Assembly (NCBI GenBank): GCA_025403435.1
Contig: CM046348.1
Coordinates: 34,406,052 to 34,470,051 of the forward strand
Length of the DNA: 64,000 nt
Direction: 5' to 3'
Origin: Artocarpus heterophyllus
Taxonomy: Eukaryota > Streptophyta > Magnoliopsida > Rosales > Moraceae
Shown here: positions 36,409-46,920 of the stretch, in pieces
Position numbering within the stretch: position 1 is the stretch's first letter
Layout: every line of letters begins with the position of its first letter
Program-made: the position numbers and the translations under genes
Notes under the pieces: model-generated
Seen by the model: only the letters and a program-made list of their open reading frames with translations
What the model was told of the DNA's origin: nothing
Database searches by the model: none

Positions 36409-39400
36409 TTGAGTACAGCTAGTGTGCAGTCGTCTCCGTCTCAGCAGCATCGATTGAATAATCCCAGACCTAGCAATGTTGGTAGAGGAAAAGGAAAGGC
36501 ACCAGTGCAGGTTCATGCAATGGCATCTGGAGGTTCAGATTCTCATGTTGGTAACCCGGTTGTCGATGGTATGATCTTTGTTTCTCAGTCCTTAGCTCGC
36601 GTTTTATTTGATATAGGTGCCTCTCATTCGCTCATTTTGAGTTCCTTTGTACATGCCTTGGGATTAGATATAGAAGAGTTTAATGAACCCCTAGTCATAA
36701 CTTCTCCCTTGGGGCTGGTGTCTGTAAATTTTATATGTAAATCTTGTAAAATAAAGATTGGGGATGAGATTTTGAAAAGTGATTTGATTATACTCCCCAT
36801 GAGCTCATATGATATAATTCTAGGGATGGACTGGTTGTCCAGGTATAATGCAGTTGTAGACTACCAACTTAAAAAAGTGACCCTAGTGTCCGATAGGGGA
36901 ACAATGATCACTTACCAGGGTGGTGGTGATTGGTTAATGAGTGAGTGTCTTATGAAGTCGTGTCTAGGAGGGCGAAGGAATCTAGGTTGTTGTGCTTTTC
37001 TTGCAAACCTAGAGTGCGAGCCCTATGCTTTGAGAGGAAGTGTAGCGATTCCGGTGGTTGATGAGTTTGATGATGTCTTCCCCGATGAGTTGCCAGGATT
37101 ATCACCCCATCGGAAAATCGAGTTTGGTATTGAGTTTTTTCTGAGGACAACACCGATTTCTATAGCACCTTATCGGATGGCACCGACAGAAATGAAAGAA
37201 TTGAGGAAGCAACTTCAGAAGCTCGCTGATAAAGGGTATATTTGGAATAGCACATCTCCGTGGGGAGCACCAGTTTTGTTTGCTAAGAAACATGATGGGA
37301 CTCTCTGGTTGTTTGTAGATTATCGGCGGCTGAATCGTGTTACAGTGAAGAATAAGTATCCCTTGCCTAGGATTGACGAGTTGTTTGATCAGTTGGGAGG
37401 TTCGCGGTACTTCTCAAAGATTGATTTGCGTTTAGGGTACCATCAGCTCAGGATTAAGGAAGAGGATATTCCCAAGATAGCTTTTAGGACTTGGTATGGC
37501 CACTTTCAGTTTCTAGTTATGTCGTTTGGGTTGACAAATGCTCTGGCAGCTTTTATGGATTTGATGACCAGGATATTTAGGCCGTTTTTGGATCAGTTTG
37601 TGATCGTGTTCATCGATGACACTCTTGTGTTTTCTAAGACTTGGGAGGGAGCATGAGCAGCATCTCTGGATCGTGCTTCAGACTCTGCGGGAGCACTAGT
37701 TGTATGCTAAGAGGGAAAAGTGCGAGTTTTGGTTGACTGAGGTCAAATTTCTGGGTCATGTCATCTCGAAGCATGGTATTTCTGTGGATCCGTCCAAGAT
37801 TGAAGACATAGTGGAGTGGGAACAACCGAGGAATGTAGCAAAAATTCACAGCTTCTTAGGTCTTGCTGGTTTTTACAAGAAATTTGTAAAGGATTTTTCG
37901 AAGATTGCAGCTCCGTTGACGAGATTGATCAAGAAAAATTTCAGGTTTGAGTGGGGTGAAGAATGTGAGCTTGCTTTTTAGGAATTGAAGAATCAGTTGA
38001 CTTCAGCTCCAGTGTTGGTTATTCCTAGCTGTGACGAGCCGTATGAGGTTTACGCAGATGCTTCAGGACGCGGGCTTGGGTACGTGTTGATGCAGCATGG
38101 ACGTGTAGTTGCGTACGAATCGAGACAGCTACGATCTCACGAGCAAAATTATCCTACTCATGAATTAGAGCTCGTGGCGGTGATTTACGCGCTGAAGATT
38201 TGGAGGTGTTATTTGTATGGAGCGTTGTTTCAGGTCTTCTCCGATCATAAGAGTTTGAGGTATCTGTTCACTCAGAGGGATCTTAATTTGAGGCAGCGTA
38301 CGTGGATAGAGTATGTGGAGGATTATGATTTTGCGTTGCAGTATCATCCCGGGAAAGCTAATGTGGTCGCGGACGTGCTTACTAGGAAGTCTTTAGGGAT
38401 TCTCGCTTGTTTAGCTTTTGAGGACTGGAGCAGGGATGCGACAGTGAGCGAGTATAGGCTATAGTATCATGAAGACTATGATCGAGTTTCGGTGTATCAT
38501 GTGGAGGCGACCCCAGCTCTTATTCAAATGGTGAAGCAGAATCAGTGGCAAGATCAGCATTTGTAGGGGATTTGGTTGCGGATTCAGAATGGGGAGCAGT
38601 TTGAAGAATGAAGCGTGCATTCAGATTGATCGTTGTATTTTCGGGAGCGTCTTGCAGTTCCAGCTATTGCCAAGGTGACGAAAGCCGTTTTGGATGAAGC
38701 TTATAGGTTTCAGTTTGCTATTCATCGGGGGAGCACAAAGATGTATCGTGATTTGAAGAGGCAGTATTGATGGAGAGGCATGAAGAAAGATGTTCGAGAG
38801 TACATGGCCAAGTGTACGACGTGTCTTCTGGTGAAAGCCGAGCATCAGAAGCCTGCAGGTCAGCTTCAGCCGCTTCCTATTCCAGGGTGAAAATGGGAGC
38901 ATATGATGATAGATTTTCTCATAAGTTTGCCGAGGACGGAGCAGCGGCATGATGCAGTTTGGGTCGTGGTCGACAGGTTGACGAAATCAGCGCATTTTAT
39001 TCCGTTCAGGTCGACATGTTCAAGGAAGATTCTCAGGGATTTGTATCTGTAGAACATTGTGAGGTTGTATGGAGTTCCTTTGTCCATCACTTCTGAACAA
39101 GACACCAGGTTTAATGCTAAGTACTGGAGGAGTTTTTAGGAGGCTTTAGGTACAGATTTGAACTTTAGTACTGTGTTTCATCCTCAGACTGATGGGCAGT
39201 CTGAGTGGGTTATTCAGATTCTCGAGGATAAGTTGCGTGCCTGTGCGTTAGACTTCGGCGGGAATTGGAAGAAATATTTGCATCTGGCGGAGTTCGCGTA
39301 CAACAATAGCTATCAGGTGAGTATTGGTATGGCACCGTTTGAGGCATTGTATGGGCGACCGTGTCGGTCACCGGTGTGTTGGGCAGAGCCAGAAGATAGG

Positions 39401-39499
39401 GTTATTCTTGGGCCGGATGAGATCCGTGATAGCAACGAGAAAGTCGCTGTGATTCGAGATCGATTGAGGGCAGCTCAGAGTCGACAGAAGAGTTACGCG
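36409..39499 (+). pseudogene. T unit 2 pol, truncated by insertion of element B
   Basis: The first 415 codons are open (36409-37656): protease with [12 protein letters not shown] (the catalytic T of DTGA is I here), then RT with FIDDTLVFS in place of the usual motif. A one-base insertion near 37648 shifts the frame. RNase H (37985-38464, [13 protein letters not shown]) and integrase (about 38640-39499) follow with stops. Pol ends at ...TTACGCGG, where element B starts. The chromodomain and 3' end found in unit 1 are missing, because the right-hand remainder was deleted. Confidence 0.85.
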
Positions 39500-41635
39500 G
39501 TGATGAGACTATAAAAGTGTACATTTTCTAAGGCTTAAATTATTTGTTTACGCTTTTATTTCTCATTAAATCCTCTAATTATTAGCATTTTGTGTTAATA
39601 AGCATTTTTGTGTCTTGCTGTGAAAATATAATTAAAAATATGTTTTTAGTGTGTTTTTATATTTTTTGTAATTATTAGAGTCATTTTGGTGTGTTAAATA
39701 AGTGTATAGTATGTAAATAGTCAAAACCGTAAAAATAATGCAGTTATTTTATTTTGAGTATTAGTGTATTTGGTAGTGTGTTTTAAGTTTATAAATATGT
39801 TTTATTATATTTTTAGTAATTTTTAAAAATATTTCCAAGTCAAAAAAATTATATCTGTGCTCAACCGCAAGAGACTGGAAATTTTAAGAGTTTTTATCTA
39901 TTTTTGCGTGTTTTATTGTAAAATAAATATTTTTAATAAATATTACGTTTGTAAAATAATTAATATTAGTATGTTTGTGATTTTAGATTTGAAATCTGGA
40001 GGAAAAATTGAGCAAAATGACACCAAAACGGATAAAATCGGACATCAAATGCATCAAAAATCTTTGAAAAATTTGAAATTCAAAAAGCAGAGGACACGTG
40101 GCATCATGGGAACCGTCAGATTCACTGCCAAATCAATCTTAGCCGTCCGAGGAAGAGACGCGTGTCAACGCGTCATTCGGTGCGTCAGCAGAATCTCAAA
40201 GTGAGGTCCACGTGTCGAGATATGATTGGCGCGTGCGTCATACGCGCAGACAAGCTGCAGCGTGTCAATGGAGTGTCTCAGACCGTCTTGGATCTCGTGC
40301 GGTCATGACCACATGCATCCTCTCTCTCAGTCATTTGATGCGAATATCGAGACTGGTCTAACGGTCCTGAAAAGTCGGTCCCACTGTTCCAACCTGGGCC
40401 CATCTTGCCCGCATCTGACAGCCATTGGATCTCATTTTGAACGGTTCAGATCGTGCCTGTTCCGTGCTGATCTGGTCTGCATCACACTGGATTACAAACT
40501 CAAATTCGCATACTCACGAGCGCGGATCAGCGCGAAGAAGAGAAGGAACAAATGATTGAAAATTGTCAACTTTCAACAGTGAAGATCATTAAATAGCAAT
40601 GGACGTTTGCAATCTCGAATCACTATAAATACCGAGGCTTTTGCCTCAGTTGGGAGAGCGATCCGCAGCATAAAAATGCTGTTGTAGTAATTATAGTCTA
40701 GTTTTTATTCTAGTTTTTAATCTAGTTTCTTGTAAAATATTTTCTAGTTTATGTTGTAGAAATTATGTTTAATAATATCAGTAGTACTTTATTAATTATG
40801 TCTTTCTAAATTTCTTTTTAGCTGAGGGGAGAGGGGGAAATTCTGGCAAAATTATCTTAAATATTTTTTGTTTTTCTTAGTTTTCTAAGCTGTTGTAATG
40901 CCAAAATATTCTCTTAGAAAACCTAGAAGTTTAATATTTTCTTAGCTAGAACTCTGCCAAAATTACGGTTTTGATTTATCGACGATATAGACTGGCACGG
41001 ATAATGCTTGGAAGGACCTTGATTACTTGTTGACAGAGAATGGCTCGGTAAATGCTTAACTCACTATCTTGGTTGTTATTTTAGTTAAGTTATGTTGAAA
41101 TGCTGCTTATTTATTAAGTTGTGTTTTTGATGCATTATAGACATGGAATGACACAGTAAATGCTTGGTAATTCTTGATTTATTGTCGACATAGGATGGCA
41201 TAGTGCATACTTAAACCAACTAATAAATAAAAAGAGAAACTAAAATATATTAAAGATAATCGTCAGAACAGAACCTTCGAACCTCAGCCCTGTTATTATT
41301 GTTGTTTCACTTCTTTAAATTGTCATTATTATTGTTGTTACTCTGCTTAAGTTATTAATTGCATTTCTTGTTATTAAAGTTCCATATTATCAAAATCTAA
41401 AAATGAAAAATGTTGTAAAAAAAATGTGTAAATATTGTAAATACATTCTGTGAATAATTAATATTAATCCTCAAATTTTTCAGTTTAAATAAAAAGAAAA
41501 AGTTAATATAATACATGTACTGGAACTAAATAAATCCTTCCTTGTGGGTTCGACCTTGGATTCACCGAGAAAATATTACTTGAGACAACCTTATACTTGA
41601 GGTTAGTTTAAAATGCGTAAATAGACGCAAGACCA
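39500..41635 (+). repeat. B LTR 1
   Basis: 2136 bp, nearly the same as 49272-51405, with a few tens of differences by eye. These are concentrated in the GC-richer block near 40080-40260. Ends are TGATGAG...GACCA. It includes a TATA box at 40624 and a GAGGCTTTTGCCTC hairpin just after it. The 109- and 115-codon frames inside are duplicated in LTR 2 and have no family signature. Confidence 0.92.
40624..40647 (+). promoter_or_regulatory. LTR core promoter of B: TATA box and start-proximal hairpin
   Basis: TATAAAT at 40624-40630 is followed by GAGGC-TTTT-GCCTC, a perfect 5-bp hairpin at 40634-40647, close to the expected start of the element RNA. The same pair occurs in LTR 2 (TATAAAT at 50395-50401). 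Confidence 0.65.
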
Positions 41636-41641
41636 AGTTTT

Positions 41642-41659
41642 TGGCGCCGTTGCCGGGGA
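41642..41659 (+). other. Primer-binding site of B (tRNA-Asp type)
   Basis: TGGCGCCGTTGCCGGGGA is complementary to the 3' end of plant tRNA-Asp including CCA. This PBS is typical of Athila elements. It differs from the tRNA-iMet PBS of elements A and T. It recurs at 51412-51429 after LTR 2. Confidence 0.92.
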
Positions 41660-42110
41660 AGGTATTGTTTTTAGTACAGTATAATATTGTGTAATATATT
41701 TTCTCTTCCTTTTTATTTTTCTTTTATATATTACTAACTTTTCTTTTCTTTTGTTTTATTTCTTTTCTTTTGTTAATATCTTCTGTTTTGCAGGTATTAA
41801 GTACTGTTCACGTAGAAATCTGCATGCATTTTCTATAAGTTACTATTCACGTCACTATTTTAATATTCAAAAAATAAAAAAATAATAAAAAAATATATAA
41901 AAAATAATAAAATCAAAAAAATCAAAAATCATAAAAAATCATAAAAATTTTATTTTCTCTCATTTCTTCTGTAAAATATTTATTTTGCTAGTTTTAGGTT
42001 TTTGCCTTAGAAATAAAACTTCATAAAATTTTAGATTAGGTTTTCCATAATACTTAATAAACAAATTGTGTTTTTGTGAAAAGTATTTTTTGAGAAAGTT
42101 TTGTATTGGG

Positions 42111-42239
42111 GACTGGTACTGGTTCGAAATTCTTTCCCATAACCGGTTCACTTTTGGAGATTTTCCCAACACCAGTCATTCCTGAAACGTTGTTCTGTCA
42201 AGGAGATTGGTTCTTAAGGAGCCTTAGCACCACCAATCT
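42111..42239 (+). other. Two nested hairpins in the B leader
   Basis: GACTGGT (42111-42117) pairs with ACCAGTC (42171-42177). Further on, AGATTGG (42204-42210) pairs with CCAATCT (42233-42239), enclosing TTAAGG and CCTTAG. Both are preserved in the second unit near 51870-52000. The position between PBS and gag suggests RNA packaging or dimerisation signals. This is inferred from position and pairing only. Confidence 0.45.
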
Positions 42240-42480
42240 TTCCTGGGGGCATTCTTGAAAAATATAATTCGCAACTTCACAAAATCAATAAGGCAGATAC
42301 TTTTAATTTACTACTCTACTCTCCTTGAGTGGAGAAAAGCTTAGTATTTGTCTATAAAATTTTGTAAATATTTAAATAATTTGTATGCAAGTTTGGTATC
42401 GTGAGTCTAATAGTCGTAGGTTAGTTAGGAAAAGTTTAGAATCACATTTCGTCTCTGTTGTGTCTTCAAATTCACCAAAA

Positions 42481-44350
42481 ATGGCTGATGATGAAAGTGT
42501 TCATAATGAAGATATTGTTAATCAACAAATCATTAATCCTGTTGTTCGCTCAATGAGAGATTATTTGCAACCACCCCGTAATCCACTCCATCATGTTTGG
42601 TTTTTCCTCTCAATGCTCATCACTTTAGGTTTAAACCTGGAATGATCAACTTGCTTCCCAATTTTCATGGCTTAGAATCTGAAAATCCATATCTGCACCT
42701 TAGAGAGTTTGAAGATGTTTGTGCTACCTTCACTGACCAGGAAGTTTCAAATGAAATTGTTAAGCTTAAGCTTTTCCCTTTTTCTTTAAAAGACAAAGCT
42801 AAAACTTGGCTTACTTCTTTAAAACCTAGGTCAATAGGTACATGGCAAGAAATGCAAACTGGGTTTCTGAAAAAATTCTTTCCAACACATAATACCAATG
42901 CTTTGAAAAAACAAATTCAAAATTTTTCCCAAAATGCAAAAGAAGTTTATTTCCAAAGCTGGGAACGATTTAAAGATTTGTTGAATTCTTGCCCACATCA
43001 TGGTTTTGAAAAATGGCGTTACATTAGTTTTTTTATGAAGGCTTAACTCCTGAAACCCGTCAATTTGTTGAAACAATGTGTAATGGAGAATTCCTTGATA
43101 AAGAACCTGATGAAGCGTTAGATTTCCTTGATAATTTGGCTGATAACTCTCAATACTGGCAACATAGTAATTCTGAAGGCTCAATTAGATCTAATCTTGC
43201 TAATGCTCAAAGAGGTGTCCATCAACTTAGTCAAGAAAATGATCTAAGTGTTAGAATTGCATGTTTGACTAAAAAGATTGAAGCCATGGAACGAAGGAAT
43301 GTCCAAGAACCCAAAATTGAAATTTTGTGTAGTGTTTGCCAAACTCTAGGACACTCAACTTATTAATGCCCAATTTTTAAGGAAGAGTCCCATGAACAGG
43401 TGAATTACACAAATCAATTGGACCCACCTAGAAAGCCATTTCCATCCCCATACTCTGACACATACAATTCACAATGGAAAAATCATCCCAATTTCAGTTG
43501 GAGAAATGATCAACCACAAGAGCAATATCAACCACCACCACCATTTCCACCACAATACTCTCAAGGCCGACCACCATTTCCATCAACTTCTCAAAATTTT
43601 CAAAGGCCTCCACAAAATTTTTCTGAAAATCTCCATTCTCGAGTCAAAACTCTTGAAGACACTTTGCAAACTTTCATTCAAGCTCAAAAATCATTCATTC
43701 AAAAACAGGAAGTTCACAACACTCACACTTCTCAAGACATTCATGAAATTAAAGAATCCATTTCTAAACTCACTTCTTCTCTTCGCATTCAAGAAAAAGG
43801 CAAATTTCCTGTTCAACCTGTACATTATCCATCTGCAAATGAAATTTCCTCTTCTAGTTCACAGGCACAACAAGAAACTGTTAACTTTGTTACAACTCTT
43901 CGAAGTGGAAAAACTGTTGACAAAACTAATCTTTTAAAAGATCAGAATGTTAATTCAACTTTGAAAAGTGGTGATAAAATTAATAGTGTTGTGGAAAATT
44001 CTGAAAAAGAAAAGAGTGTTTCAAAAGAGAAATTTGTTCCAAAGATTCCATTTCCTCAAGCTTTGCTTTCAAAAGAGAAGTTTGACAAAAATGCTGAAAT
44101 TTTTGAACTGTTCAAACAAGTCAAAATTAACATTCCACTTTTAGATGCAATCAAACAAGTCCCATCTTATGCGAAATTTTTGAAAGATTGTTGTACAATT
44201 AAAAGAAAGCATAATGTGACTAAAACTACATTTTTAGCTGAGAATGTTAGTTCCATCATTCAACATGATTCATCATTGAAATACAAAGATCCTGGTTGTC
44301 CCACAATTTCTTGCATCATCGGAAATACTCAAATTGAACATGCTTTTTAG
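42481..44350 (+). pseudogene. B gag (Athila type), frameshifted
   Basis: Starts MADDESVHNEDIV at 42481. The capsid part has PGMINLLPNFHGLESENPY, LKLFPFSLKDKAKTWL, FLKKFFP and a CPHHGF block. A CXXC-type block (CSVCQTLGHSTY) precedes the Pro-rich linker at 43400-43620 with YNSQWKNHPNFSW, followed by a Lys-rich region and SYAKFLKDCC near 44165. Breaks: one base missing near 42579 compared with the second unit (52340), a shift in the T run near 43035, a TAA at 43364, and a shift near 44347. Shell protein of the particle. The sequence order is typical of Athila gag. Confidence 0.85.
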
Positions 44351-44351
44351 A

Positions 44352-45123
44352 CTTTGGTGCTAGTGTCAACCTTTTACGTTATTCTATCTATCAGCAATTA
44401 GGTTTAGGTGAACTTAAGCCAACTTCTGTCACACTTCAACTAGCTGATCGATCTGTAAAAATTTCAAGAGGTGTTGTCAAGGATGTGTTAGTCCAAATTG
44501 ATAAATTTTACTACCCAGTGGATTTCATTGTTTTGGATACACAACCTGTCACAAATACAAATGTTCAAATTCCTGTCATTTTGGGTCGTCCATTTCTTGC
44601 AACTTCTAATGCTTTGATTAATTGTAGAAATGGAATACTAAAATTGTCTTTTGGGAATATGACTTCAGAATTCAACGTTTTTAACATGGCACAATCACCC
44701 TCTGGAAAGTGTGAAGTGAATTTTGTTGAGAGCAATACTTCAGGAACGTTTGTTGATCCCTTGGCTGATTTGGCTAATTCTTTTGATTCGAATGTTCCAC
44801 CCAAGGTTGACAACCATCCTGTGAATGTTTCTGACCAATCCCTTGAAGCAAACATTTCGAATTTTGAGGCTGAATGTGAAAATGAAGTTTTTGAAGAACC
44901 TGAAGATGTGGTGATGGGTGACACTGTGGGTGACACTATGGATGACCTCATGTATGATCTCATGGATGAAGAAGAATTTCAGCAAAGATTCTTTGCAGCT
45001 GCTGGCAACTTAACTTTTTGGGAGTGCTATCTTTTGGGAAGGTTTAGAGCATCTCTTCCAACAGTCATCCACATTGACGATTCTGACTCTGAACCAGAAA
45101 CTAATATCATAGTTATAGATTAA
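44352..45123 (+). pseudogene. B aspartic protease region with acidic C-terminal tail
   Basis: Begins with the protease motif DFGASVNLL and contains VDFIVLDT and VILGRPFLATSNALINC, all typical of Athila protease. The frame is open from here to TAA at 45121-45123, but it is separated from gag by the shift near 44347. The pol chain stops here: instead of RT there is an acidic tail with MGDTVGDTMDDLMYDLMDEE, ending with HIDDSDSEPE and IIVID. The V-I-x-I-D-D-S-D-S-E run looks like a phospho-regulated SUMO-interacting motif, and the last residues like a second one. No RT, RNase H or integrase follows anywhere in B. Confidence 0.78.
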
Positions 45124-45213
45124 TGTTTGTATTGTCTTTTTTTTTTTTTTTTGTGTTTGTCGTATCTTTATTTTCTTTGTTTTTCCTAAAAATCAGAAAA
45201 ATAATTTCAAAAA

Positions 45214-45305
45214 TTCATTAAAATGGTAGAAATTATGGAGGTTATAATCAGCACGATTAGTTGGTATTTTTGTATCAACGGCCTCTAGAAACGCATTTTA
45301 ATGAA
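45214..45305 (+). other. Hairpin B1, 91 nt after the gag-protease stop
   Basis: A perfect 12-bp outer stem, TTCATTAAAATG (45214-45225) with CATTTTAATGAA (45294-45305). Inside are GGAGG pairing CCTCT, two small extra hairpins (TAATC/GATTA and GTTG/CAAC) and the conserved GAAACG just before the 3' arm. Its 5' core (GTAGAAATTATGG) is the most diverged of the family. Confidence 0.75.
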
Positions 45306-45490
45306 ATAATTTTCAATGAATTTTTCTGAATTTTAGATCTATAAAAAAAAAAACTCAAAAATACAAAAATATTTTCTTGTCTGAGTAATCTGTTAGGTTA
45401 CTTTTCTTTGGCCCATTTTAGTTCAGCCCATTACTCTCATGTGCGTCTGAGTAAGCTTCCCCGTGTCTGAACAGAAGTCCACCCCTTGTC

Positions 45491-45748
45491 TATAAAATCC
45501 GTTACTGTGCATCCAAGCTCAGAAATCTTTGTTCTGTCTCTCTCTAAATTTCTTGTTTTCTCTCTCAAATTTTCTCTGTCTTCTCGCTAAAATTTCGAGA
45601 AATTCTTCAAAACTCTTTCAAAATTCTTCAATCTTTCAAACACTTTTCAATCTTCTTTTCTTCTGCTTCCACAAAAATCTTTGCAATTTTCTCTCGAACT
45701 CTCCCTTAAAGCTTTTAATTCACTCTCAAGAATCTCAATTTCTCAATC
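45491..45748 (+). promoter_or_regulatory. Internal promoter and leader of ORF1 in B
   Basis: GTCTATAAAATCC with TATAAAA at 45491-45497 is followed by ACTGTGCATCC (45504-45514), then a strongly CT-rich leader with CTCTC and TTTCTC repeats up to the ATG at 45749. The same GTCTATAAAATCC phrase occurs upstream of LOG. This is the layout of a plant RNA polymerase II promoter placed inside the retroelement, independent of the LTR. Confidence 0.6.
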
Positions 45749-46303
45749 ATGGATCCGAAATATGAGCACTTAAAGAAATATTTCCCTTCACTTTCTCAAA
45801 GAGAGATCAGAAAGAAGTATAAAACTAGAGTCACTCGTCTTTGGGTACTTTCGCGTTTTAAGCTTCCTACTGATATCAAGATGTACATAGAAGGTCTTGC
45901 TCGTTCAAATGATGTAAATAATGTAGGTTTGCCTGGTATGGGTACAAGTCTGTGTGCTAGAAAAAGAAGAGCTCGTCGTATGGAGTCAAAATGTCATAAA
46001 TGTTCTCGTCAAACTTGTTCTGGAAAATGTCCCTCACCTGGTTTCGTATCTAGAAATAGGGAAGATAAAATTCAGTTATGTAAAAATGGTCTTAGGAATG
46101 AAAACTTAGAAGATCTCCGAGTTTCTCTTGAGTCCCATCCAAGTGGATATGTCTGGGGGGCTATGAAATAACTCTGGCCTCAATTTCATGAAGAAAAAGA
46201 ACGTCTTGGGAATCTGATGCTAAAAGACCCAACTGTTCAGTTTGCGAGAATGTTAGATGGAAAACAGACTCATGATCCTTCCACTTCAGAACAAGGTCTG
46301 TAA
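45749..46303 (+). pseudogene. ORF1 in element B, one in-frame stop
   Basis: Homologue of the 14601-15122 protein: MDPKYEHLKKYFPSLS, GLPGMGTSLCARKRRARR, finger CHKCSRQTCSGKC (C-X2-C-X4-C-X3-C), SPGF, then NREDKIQLC and HPSGYVWGA. A TAA at 46169-46171 interrupts it, where copy A has an uninterrupted Lys-Leu-Trp-Pro stretch. The same frame then stays open and alignable to TAA at 46301-46303, ending slightly longer than A. The break removes about 44 C-terminal residues but leaves the finger. A truncated product of 140 residues could still be made. Role unknown, probably nucleic-acid binding. Confidence 0.78.
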
Positions 46304-46395
46304 GGTATTTTCTTTGTTTCTCTATGTGTTTGTCCAAAAAAAAAAATTGATTGAAAATTTATTCAAGATATGATCATGGTTTTAATGAAAAACAC

Positions 46396-46441
46396 CATCA
46401 AAACGGCTGAGTAACGAAATTTTTGGAAACGCGTTTTGATG
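46396..46441 (+). other. Hairpin B2, 93 nt after the ORF1 stop
   Basis: A perfect 10-bp outer stem, CATCAAAACG (46396-46405) with CGTTTTGATG (46432-46441), enclosing GCTGAGTAAC, a short inner stem around AATTTTT and GAAACG. Directly after it lies a palindrome GAACAAAA-G-TTTTGTTC (46441-46457). Confidence 0.8.
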
Positions 46442-46457
46442 AACAAAAGTTTTGTTC

Positions 46458-46920
46458 AACTCATTCTCGAATAAAATCTCATCAACAAAAAGATTTTTAT
46501 TTTTGTGTGATTTGTACAGTTGTTGTTTAATAATTGTGATTGTACCGTTTATCTTATAATAATGATATCTTGACTTTTCTTCTTTTGTCAGATGCATAAT
46601 TATATTTGGTAGGTATCTTGTGTGTTGTGTAAGATAAGCTTTGCTTCGAATTTTAAAATTTAGTCCCATTTGTCAAAAGTTGTACAGTAAAGTCCAGTTT
46701 GTCAAAAGGTAAATAGTGTTGTCAGGTACAAGTTGTCTGTAGGGGTGTCATATTTATCTGTCCTTGTCTGTCATCACAGCTGTCTTTATTTAATTTTACC
46801 CAACGTTCTCTTTAGGTGTCTATAAAATCCTTTCAGTTCTTAAGTTTTTCTCAGAGAGAATTTATAAGATAGAGTCATTCAAAAAAAAAAAAAAAAAGAG
46901 TCTTAGTCTTAGTAACTATC
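46458..46920 (+). promoter_or_regulatory. Promoter and leader of LOG in B
   Basis: TATAAAA at 46821-46827 within GTCTATAAAATCC, 94 nt before the ATG, followed by a leader with TTTTTCTCAGAGAG and an A run at 46882-46898. Further upstream (46669-46740) are TTTGTCAAAAG and TACAGTAAAGTCC-type phrases that recur within this spacer and in the equivalent spacers of copies A and C. LOG therefore appears to have its own transcription start. Confidence 0.6.

Noticed and set aside
39857..40555. Frames of 115 and 109 codons in B LTR 1 (also at 49628 and 49997)
   Set aside because: They are duplicated by LTR identity, cross the promoter region and show no domain.
43506..43937. A 143-codon Lys/His/Phe-rich frame
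   Set aside because: It is an alternative frame of the Athila gag linker (43400-44350), whose own frame carries family motifs.
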